The translations under genes were made by a program, and so were the position numbers. Positions 57,178-64,000 of a stretch of DNA of 64,000 bases are shown piece after piece. The stretch lies in NCBI GenBank assembly GCA_027923505.1, contig BROI01000011.1, forward strand, positions 1-64,000. Reading direction: 5' to 3'. The DNA is from Mayamaea pseudoterrestris. Taxonomy: Eukaryota; Bacillariophyta; Bacillariophyceae; Sellaphorales; Sellaphoraceae. The notes beneath the pieces are model-generated. The model made no database searches. It worked only from the letters and a program-made list of their open reading frames with translations, and was not told where the DNA came from. Positions within the stretch are counted from its first letter, which is position 1. Every line of letters starts with the position of its first letter.

Positions 57178-60066
57178 TCACCCCCGAATGCGCAAGCCCT
57201 TTGGATCAAACATTGGCCGAAACGACAACTCCACTGGGTAATATTGGATCCCCACTTGCACTTGCCATTCTCCTTTGCGAATGTAGCACTTGTCGATGAC
57301 TGAATCGTCCTCTTCTAGCATGGCCAAGCCAATGGCGCCTCCGATCGAGTGACCATAGGAAGCCCCTCGAACATCAGCCAATGCTTCGTCGTTTCGCCAC
57401 AAGACTTCGCCATGATGCAAAAGAGGGCCCGCATCCTTGACCAAGACACTGGCGATGCGTTTGTGCAAACCGCCACGTTGTCGTTGATGATGCCTGTCTT
57501 TGGGCAAGCACATGCTCTTGTCCAATGAACGGAATATTTTTATCGAAATCACATGTTAACGACAAACCAACGTCCAGCAAGGTATCAGTATTATCCATGT
57601 CATGGCCGTAGTCTCGATAACCCTTTTCCTGGTTGTTATAGAACCTCACCAGAATGTGAGTGGCTATAAAAATGTTCCATCTAAACTAGGGGAGCTCAAT
57701 CTCCGAACGTACCATTCGTAGCGAGCCGAGCGCTTTAAGCCCTGCATGTTTCAGATCAAACGCCCGACCAGCTTCGAAAATAATATCGTAAACATGGCGA
57801 GCCTGCTCCACGGGGACAAATAGCTCATAGCCGAGTTCGCCAACGTATGTGATGCGGCAACAAAGCACTCTTGCCAACCCAATGTCAATCGTTCTTGCAC
57901 ACCGAAACGGAAAATTGGCATCTTTCAATACTTCGCTCGTCAAAGTCTGAAGCAGCTCACGGGAGCGAGGTCCTTGTAGATTGATTAGTGCGTATCGGGC
58001 TGTCATGTCTTTGATAAAGACGTGGTCCTGTTGTACATTAGAGAAGGGGACGTTAAGAATACAGTTAATTGCAGATTTCTTTCGCCACCATCAACATACT
58101 CACTTGTGTTGTCATTCGTTGCAGCATGTGATTCATGACTTGGTTATGCATTGTGTCAGTCGCCACCACCAAAAATTCTTCGTCGTTCACCTTTGTGACG
58201 GTCAAGTCCGCTTGCATGTAACCTCGCTCGTCAAGCCACTGCGTGTAAGTGATGCGGCCAGCATCTCCGTCAACGTTAGCCGTCGATAGTCGATTCAGAA
58301 AAGCCCCAGCATCTCGACCCTGTACGAAGAACTTGGACATGAAACTCATGTCAAACAGAGCTACATTGTTGCGGCATGCCAAGTGTTCCGCTTCCCATTG
58401 CGGAAACCAATTTTCGCGCCCAAAGCTTTCCTTTTCTACCACTGGACGCTCTCCTGACGATGCATACCACAAGGGCGACTCCCATCCCGAAACATTACCA
58501 AAGTAAGCGCCCCGCGTCGCGAGTCGATCGTGTAATGGTGATTGCTTGGCGTCGCGACAAGTGCTTGGTTGATGGTTTGGATAATGAATTCGATACGTGT
58601 TCGCCAACGTTTCGGGCGCCCGATGCTTTCGATCCAGTGGATTAGATTGGAAAGGATGAAAACGATTGACATGGACACTTGTCACGTCAATGTGGTTGGG
58701 TGCATGCCCGTGTTTGATCCACTCTGCCAGAAGCTTGCCGACGCCACCAGCCGAGAGAATGCCCAATGAATTCATTCCGGCTGCGACGTAGTAGTTGCGA
58801 AGTTCGGGTGACTCGCCAATAATTGGGTTGCCATCTGAGTACGATATCGAGGCCGAAACGAGTAGATGAGGCCAGCCTCGGACTGTATTTACTCACGCAA
58901 AGCAAACGCAATCGTAAATGCAACATCTTACCTGGCGTAAAGGACTCGGGACCACAAAACAACTTTTTGACGCCAGCATTCTTCACGTCTGGTATGATTT
59001 CCATTGCCTTTTCAATAAACGGCATCATGCGATCCCAGTCTGGTTCCAGCTCCAGAAAAGATGCATCGTTTGGAACGCCAGTCTCATCGTGCTTCCAGCT
59101 CCTGGCGTCCGTTTCAAACAGTCCAAGCAATAATCCACCACCTTCGGGTCGTAAGTACATGCACCGACTCGCATCCTCCACCACGGGCCAAGACGAGTCT
59201 ACCGTCTCGATTGGCTCCGTCAGCAAATAGTAATGCTCCGCCGCCTGGTTGGGTATTGCGTGCACGTTACTGGCTTGTGCAAACTGTCGGGCCCACATTC
59301 CGGCACAATTGACAACTTTATGGCAGTGAATAACATTACCATTCTCCAGCAAGACGCCACTGACAGACGGCGGACCAAAACCATGATTAGATTTCGTGGA
59401 TAGTACTTTAGCGACTGGCGCATGCTCCAAGACGGTCACGCCGTTTCGTTTCGCCGCCGCAATGAGCGCCATGGTGACATCGGTCGGATTCGCTCGACCA
59501 TCGGTTGGAACGTGAAAGCCTGCCAATACCAAGGATGTATCAATCATGGGGCAAAGGTCTTTGACTTGCGTTGGTGTAATTTCTTGCACATTGACGCCGC
59601 AGAATTGATTAAAGGCCGCAACGCGTCGGTAGTAGTCAAGTCGTTCCTCATTGCAGGCCAATTCTACCAAGCCAACCTCCATCCATCCGGTTGACATGCC
59701 TGTCTCTTGAGGCAATATTTCACTGTATAGCTGTCTTGTATACTTTCGAAATTCTGTACTTGTTCGACTTAAACTTCCAAAGGTATTCACCAAGCCAGCC
59801 GCGTGCCATGTCGTTCCTGATGTCAGCTGATGGCGCTCCAGCAAGACTACATTTTTAACGTGCAGTTTCGATAAATGGTAAGCGACGGATGCTCCAATGA
59901 CTCCCCCACCGACAATGACTACATTTGCTTCTGATGGATATTGATTTGATGTTGGGGATGATGGAAATGAAGCATATGCAAGTGATTCCAGCGACGTGAA
60001 AGAATGCGACAAGGCTCGATTTTGACGAGCTGCAAGAGTATGGGAAATACTTTTTGCAAGTCTCAT
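57178..60066 (-). CDS. Sarcosine/dimethylglycine dehydrogenase family protein, one apparent frameshift
   Basis: Four exons (60066-58932, 58834-58104, 58027-57713, 57628-57178; GT-AG, phases agree) encode about 880 residues. The protein starts with a mitochondrial-type presequence (MRLAKSISHTLAARQNRAL). Next come a FAD-binding fold (VVIVGGGVIGASVAYHL) with TTWHAAGL, whose His carries covalent FAD in this family, an FAO middle domain, and a GCV_T-type folate domain (RYALINLQGPRSRELL; RITYVGELGYELF; SLRMEKGYRDYGHD). The family demethylates N-methylglycines in mitochondria and passes the one-carbon unit to tetrahydrofolate. In exon 4 the frame changes by one base between VLAQRQ and GGLHKRIASVL (about 57472-57500); no intron fits there. 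It is a recent lesion, an allelic null or a sequence error. SARDH and DMGDH are not told apart. Confidence 0.85.
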
Positions 60067-60440
60067 GGTCGCATTCAAGACGGTCTCAAAATGTCATGTA
60101 GCAAGCTAACTTTCGTCTATCTTCATTGCATTTTTAGCAGCGAACATAAGATCGTGCCATGATCAATGATCAATTCCATTCTGGAAGTGTCACAGCGGTT
60201 TCAGTTCGCATTGCCCCTTCTGGGCTTATGCTAAATTTTCTTTTCATGACTTCTTTTCACGACTTCTGTGCGTCCAAGTGCGCACTTGGCGCGCAGCGCG
60301 CACGGCGGGCGAACGTTCACCGCAAGCACCATCCAAAATGGAAGAAAACTGCAGCTGTCGATTTCGACACTCGCTCCAACAACGCAGCAGCAGCCATCAC
60401 AATACGACAAGCATTGCAAAAGACTTACAAAATCATCGAT
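60067..60440. promoter_or_regulatory. Divergent region between dehydrogenase and cold-shock genes
   Basis: There are 374 bp between the chosen start codons. An in-frame ATG for the cold-shock frame also exists at 60159, but the peptide it would add is unlike a targeting sequence, so the region is treated as promoter and 5' leader. A palindromic GCGC-rich patch (GGCGCGCAGCGCGC) lies near 60290. Confidence 0.45.
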
Positions 60441-60830
60441 ATGACTACTACTACTATGAACAAGCTTTCCCTCCTCCTCGTGGCTCTCGTCGCTGCTAGC
60501 ACCAACGCATGGGTCTCATCATCAACAACATTTACGTCTCGCTCGTCAAACAGTCGCTTGATGATGGCTGACATCAACAAGGGAACGGTCAAGTGGTTCG
60601 ACAGCACCAAGGGCTTTGGCTTCATTGCTCCGGACGATGAAACGAGCCAGGACGTGTTTGTCCATCAGACTGCCATTCAAACCGAGGGCTACCGCAGTTT
60701 GGCCCAAGGCGAAGCCGTCGAATACCAAACACACGAAGAGAATGGAAGATTGAAGGCCATTCACGTGACTGGACCCAACGGAGCGGATGTTCAGGGAGCT
60801 CCGTTTGCACCAAGACTTGATTACAACTAA
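60441..60830 (+). CDS. Cold-shock domain protein with a plastid-type signal
   Basis: 129 residues from the ATG at 60441. Residues 6-23 are a signal peptide ([17 protein letters not shown]) with predicted cleavage A|W, and Trp at +1 is accepted in ochrophyte plastid pre-proteins. A Ser/Thr/Arg-rich transit-like stretch follows ([14 protein letters not shown]). The rest is one bacterial-type cold-shock domain with both RNA-binding motifs: KGFGFI (RNP1, 57-62) and DVFVHQTAI (RNP2, 71-79), after [10 protein letters not shown]. Such domains bind single-stranded nucleic acid and loosen RNA structure; here the target may be plastid RNA. The start at 60159 would bury the signal peptide inside a 223-residue protein and is considered less likely. 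Confidence 0.82.
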   Translation: MTTTTMNKLSLLLVALVAASTNAWVSSSTTFTSRSSNSRLMMADINKGTVKWFDSTKGFGFIAPDDETSQDVFVHQTAIQTEGYRSLAQGEAVEYQTHEENGRLKAIHVTGPNGADVQGAPFAPRLDYN

Positions 60831-61650
60831 ATGACAATGGATAGTAATGGGAGCAAAGGAGAAGGAAAAACTGATGAGATTGAGTTTGAGGTGCGACTCT
60901 CGTGTCATTCGACGGGGCGGCGAAGAAAGCATTAGCGCAGCAGAATTAAGCGTATAGCAAAGATTTTGTGTAATTAGAGTTGCTTGGATGCTAGCATAGT
61001 TAATTGCATGTCGGCGTCAACCCGGCATCCTCTTCCATCTTGGTTGTGGCAGAAACTACCGTAGCTATGTAAACCTTAACTAACCCTACATTGACTGGAT
61101 CTTGCGAGGGATACAAGCATGGAATCTTGTGACGACGGAATTTTGCCGAAAGAGTCATCGGCATGGCAGCCTCGCAAAACGAGCACAAGCACGCGAGCGT
61201 CTTGATCCTGCATCGAGCGGCTGCCCAAGTCTCCCTGACTCTTTTTTAGACGAGTCTCTCATTTAATTGAAAGGATTGGTAAGTCATGCCTGCATGAATA
61301 TGTGCTTAGAAGGAGGATTAGCAGCTACCTTTAGTCTCGGGGAGGCTTTGAAGGAAGCGCAAGTAGAGAGCGACGAAGATGAACACGAGGATGATACTCT
61401 ACACGTGTCAGACTCGCTGGAAGATGTTTCTCGTCGCGCGTCATCTTATTCGAGTCTCGCGACCACTAGCGAAAGCTACTGGCTTGATTTTTGCCTTTGC
61501 TGCAATGTATACTGACTCTCTCTCCACTCTTTCTTACTTGGTTATTGCAGCCAAAATCTTCCTGTCTTTCCATTTCGTTCCATCTACACCGAAGAAGGAT
61601 CGCTCTTTTTCGTCTTGTGCGAACTCTTTCACATTTAATTCAGCAGCAAA
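60831..61650. other. Intergenic region, possible leader of the Lys-rich protein gene
   Basis: No confident gene in about 820 bp. An 82-codon frame at 61267-61515 shows acidic low-complexity sequence without family features. A pyrimidine-rich stretch ending TTGGTTATTGCAG near 61550 looks like a splice acceptor, so part of this region could be a spliced 5' leader of the next gene. Confidence 0.4.
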
Positions 61651-63132
61651 ATGGTTCGATTGAATCCAGTTGATCCAGACTTGGCTGCGACGGCTGCCAG
61701 CGACGAGCAGTCGCAGGAGTCTCTGGGCGCGCAGGCACAGGTCGTTGACGATTTGCTTTCCAACTATCGCACCAAGGAACCCAAGTCATCGTTGGATTAC
61801 AAGGCTCCGGCAGGAGGAGCTGATCAAGTTCTTCCGCCGCCCATTCCCAAGAATGAAAATGAGCAGCAGCAGCATACCATGGAATTGAACTATGAGCAAT
61901 TTGCCGGCATGACGCCGGACGAAATTGTTCAAAAGATTCAGGACAATCCGGAACTGCTCCTTGAGGCTCAGAAACAGCAGCAGCAGCAGTCATCGTCTTC
62001 CACCAAGACGCCGCCTCCTACTTCGTCCTCCTCGTCGTCGTCCAAAAAGAGTCGCCAGCGCCTTGAGAAACTTGGAATTGATCAAAGCAAGCAGGTTCCA
62101 GTAGCGCAGTGGGTCATTTTGCTCTTACTCATGGCCTATGGCGCTTGGAAGCTGTATGCGAGCAAGCAGCAACATGCTGCTGCTGCTAACAAAAAGACTG
62201 CCACGAATCGCAGCGTTACGAGCAAGGTTAAGACTGGTAATTCCAAGAGTAAGCAGCAGCAAGCCAAGGGCAAGAATGGCGCGCCCAAGCACGAAACTGC
62301 CAAGAAGACTCCAAAGGCTGCCACCGAAACCACTGGAACCAAGAAGAAGAAACCAAAGACCAAGCCAAGCAAGCCGGCGGTCACCTTCAAGCAGGATTCC
62401 GAGGAGGAATCCGATTCCGACTCGTCGTCATCCTCGAGCGACCGCGCCAAGCCGGCCGTCAAGCCAAAGGCTCCTGTTACCATGCAAAAGGCCAAGAGCG
62501 CTCCCGCTCCAGTTCAACAAGCTGTGCTTGAAAATGACATTGTGGAGGATGGCTGGCAGACAGTCAAGGGAGGCAATGGCGTTGCAAACGACAAGAAGCC
62601 AAAGGCAAACAAGCTCAATGGCAGCGTCAACACTCCGAGCGCAACGCAAGAGTCGGTAGCTGACGCGCCACCTTCTGTAGCTGTTCCGGCTACAGTGGCA
62701 ATGTCGGATGCGGCAGTTGTCAACGCCAATCCGAGCAATGGAGTCGCTACTTCCGAGCCTGCTGCGATTCCACAGGAGGTTGGCTTTGTCGCCGCTCCAA
62801 CGTCATCCAAGAACAAGAAGAAGAAGAAAAAGAGGTTGACGAGTGATGCGGGATCGACGATTAGCAATTTGTCCGCCTCGTCGTCAACGGCATCCCCCAA
62901 CACGGAGGCGGATGCAGCCTTGGCGGCTCGTTTGCAGGAGGCGGAAAACAATTTTGACGCGCCAGCCGAGGAGGACGATTGGGCCCAGGTTAGCAAGAGG
63001 TCCAAGCCAAAGCGAGAAAAGGCCAAGGAAAGCGAAGCGGCGGCTGCAGTTGCAGCCGAAGGCGACGTTGACGTTGCTGCAAGCGTTGCCGCCATTGAGG
63101 CAGAGGGAGGTGAGACGCAAGAGGAGGAATAA
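61651..63132 (+). CDS. Lys-rich single-pass membrane protein, function unknown
   Basis: 493 residues, single exon, not recognised as a named family. The N-terminal third has a helical patch (MTPDEIVQKIQDNPELLLEA) and Gln/Ser runs; one membrane helix lies at about 151-167 (AQWVILLLLMAYGAWKLY); the remainder is very basic, with KKKKPKTKPSKP, an acidic Ser run (EEESDSDSSSSSS) and KNKKKKKKRL. Two short motifs match each other: DGWQTVKGG and DDWAQVSKRSK, both an acidic-W-x-x-V pattern followed by Lys. Near the C-terminus DAALAARLQEAENN looks like a ubiquitin-interacting or short coiled helix. Overall it resembles an endomembrane anchor with a cytosolic, possibly RNA- or ribosome-associated tail, but that is only inference. 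Confidence 0.7.
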   Translation: MVRLNPVDPDLAATAASDEQSQESLGAQAQVVDDLLSNYRTKEPKSSLDYKAPAGGADQVLPPPIPKNENEQQQHTMELNYEQFAGMTPDEIVQKIQDNPELLLEAQKQQQQQSSSSTKTPPPTSSSSSSSKKSRQRLEKLGIDQSKQVPVAQWVILLLLMAYGAWKLYASKQQHAAAANKKTATNRSVTSKVKTGNSKSKQQQAKGKNGAPKHETAKKTPKAATETTGTKKKKPKTKPSKPAVTFKQDSEEESDSDSSSSSSDRAKPAVKPKAPVTMQKAKSAPAPVQQAVLENDIVEDGWQTVKGGNGVANDKKPKANKLNGSVNTPSATQESVADAPPSVAVPATVAMSDAAVVNANPSNGVATSEPAAIPQEVGFVAAPTSSKNKKKKKKRLTSDAGSTISNLSASSSTASPNTEADAALAARLQEAENNFDAPAEEDDWAQVSKRSKPKREKAKESEAAAAVAAEGDVDVAASVAAIEAEGGETQEEE

Positions 63133-63350
63133 TTGAGTTCAATTTGTCGACTACTCTACGACGGACATGATAGTATAGTTGCAGCATCAAGATGATCTTG
63201 ACGCTTTAGTTGTTATAAATTGATAATACTTATTTTGTGTTACATTTCGTGAATTAAATTTTGTGCAGAACAAGGGCGAGTCGTCATGTCGAGTCGCTCG
63301 TTTCGTTGGGAACGGCTGCGCAAGTGCCACTTACAACCTGTTCATCTGCA
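63133..63350. other. Convergent intergenic spacer
   Basis: 218 bp between the stop codons of the Lys-rich protein gene and the next minus-strand gene. It is AT-rich (TTATAAATTGATAATACTTA) and probably holds both polyadenylation regions. Part of an imperfect tandem repeat starts at about 63300. Confidence 0.5.
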
Positions 63351-63968
63351 TCATTGATCGTTGGAAACTGCTGCGCTATTGTCACTGACAACCTGTTCAT
63401 CGGCATCATTAAGTTGTTGTATACCAAGGCAAACTTTTGCTAAAGATAGAAAGGCCTGCGAATACGTGAATTCGCCTCGTCTCGGCTCAAGAATAACTCC
63501 GCGTTGCTGCAGCTTCTCCATTAGCTCGTCGGCACTTAAACGCTTCCAGTCCATCAGCTCCTTTTCGTATTGCAGTCGCTCGTCGGTATTGCGTCGTCGG
63601 TTGAGTAGCAGCTGCTTGGCCGCATGCTTGGTTTCCGCTTCGATTCGTCCAAACAGTCGGCCTCGTTCAAACGCTCGCGCCGTTCCATTCTGTGATTCCT
63701 GCAAGCACTTTGATATGATGCGCTGCTTGACGATGCGACGAACATCGCGCAAGACTTGGTGAATGTCATGATGTGTATTTCTCCATGCTCGTGGATCCTC
63801 AATGATGAAAAGTGGAATGTCTTGCTCGTCACATAACTTCTGCAACAGCCGCATCGCCTTTGGGACTGCCTGCAAAGCCGCACCATTGGCAATGACTGCG
63901 TGCGGCTTGTTCGCGTCAACAAGACGACTACCAATTGATGCTGCCGTGGCGTTTGTAAAGACACTCAT
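63351..63968 (-). CDS. Hypothetical protein, charged and helical
   Basis: 205 residues from an ATG at 63968; the frame stays open to the window edge, so the true start may lie beyond it. The family was not recognised. The N-terminal 50 residues look like an alpha/beta segment (KPHAVIANGAALQAVPKAM, then DIPLFIIED). A long charged helical region follows (HHDIHQVLRDVRRIVKQR; RLQYEKELMDWKRL) and then a segment faintly like a SAP-type helix pair (LSADELMEKLQQRGVILEP). No targeting peptide or membrane helix is evident. The last codons lie in an imperfect 53-bp tandem repeat (63300-63408). Confidence 0.6.
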   Translation of the reverse strand: MSVFTNATAASIGSRLVDANKPHAVIANGAALQAVPKAMRLLQKLCDEQDIPLFIIEDPRAWRNTHHDIHQVLRDVRRIVKQRIISKCLQESQNGTARAFERGRLFGRIEAETKHAAKQLLLNRRRNTDERLQYEKELMDWKRLSADELMEKLQQRGVILEPRRGEFTYSQAFLSLAKVCLGIQQLNDADEQVVSDNSAAVSNDQ

Positions 63969-64000
63969 CCATCCTTCGCTGCTACCACGAGACGCAGGGT

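Noticed and set aside
60159-60440. A 94-residue N-terminal extension of the cold-shock protein
   Set aside because: It would bury an obvious signal peptide and shows no targeting or domain character.

Overview
This window is the left end of a nuclear chromosome of a photosynthetic eukaryote, most likely an ochrophyte alga (photosynthetic stramenopile) and plausibly a diatom. Evidence: it opens with a (CCCTAA)n telomere; the unique genes carry short GT-AG spliceosomal introns; and at least two genes have a signal peptide whose cleavage site puts Phe or Trp at +1 (a PsbP-like lumen protein and a cold-shock protein), the bipartite plastid address of secondary red plastids. The species cannot be named from sequence alone.

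About 40 kb of repeats comes first. Order: telomere (1-168); a 352-bp dimeric subtelomeric satellite (169-2219); a young Ty1/Copia element (2220-8757); a CACTGCCT/CACTGCAATTCT minisatellite (8758-15183); a DIRS-type tyrosine-recombinase retroelement followed by a 3405-bp tandem second copy of its right part (15184-24505); a second satellite built on TGAGCCTAAC (24506-29216); the same minisatellite again in the same orientation (29217-35632); and the 352-bp satellite again (35633-40238). The nearly mirror-ordered layers suggest successive insertions and expansions within one subtelomere.

From 40.24 kb the DNA becomes gene-dense and unique, and strands alternate so that almost every neighbour pair is divergent or convergent: PsbP-like (+), V-ATPase subunit c (-), V-ATPase subunit c paralogue (+), a membrane-anchored FG-repeat protein resembling a pore nucleoporin (-), secreted or organellar thioredoxin (+), Twinkle-type primase-helicase (-), RNA polymerase subunit Rpb8 (+), phosphomannose isomerase (-), a decayed WbsX-like glycosyltransferase (+), a sarcosine/dimethylglycine dehydrogenase with one apparent frameshift (-), a probable plastid cold-shock protein (+), a Lys-rich membrane protein (+) and an unrecognised protein (-). 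These are mixed housekeeping genes and do not form one pathway.

The items most worth following are the POM121-like architecture of the FG protein, the head-to-head proteolipid pair sharing an unusual loop insertion, the split-direct-repeat end and exact tandem duplication of the DIRS element, and the layered subtelomere. No CRISPR, rRNA or tRNA gene was recognised.
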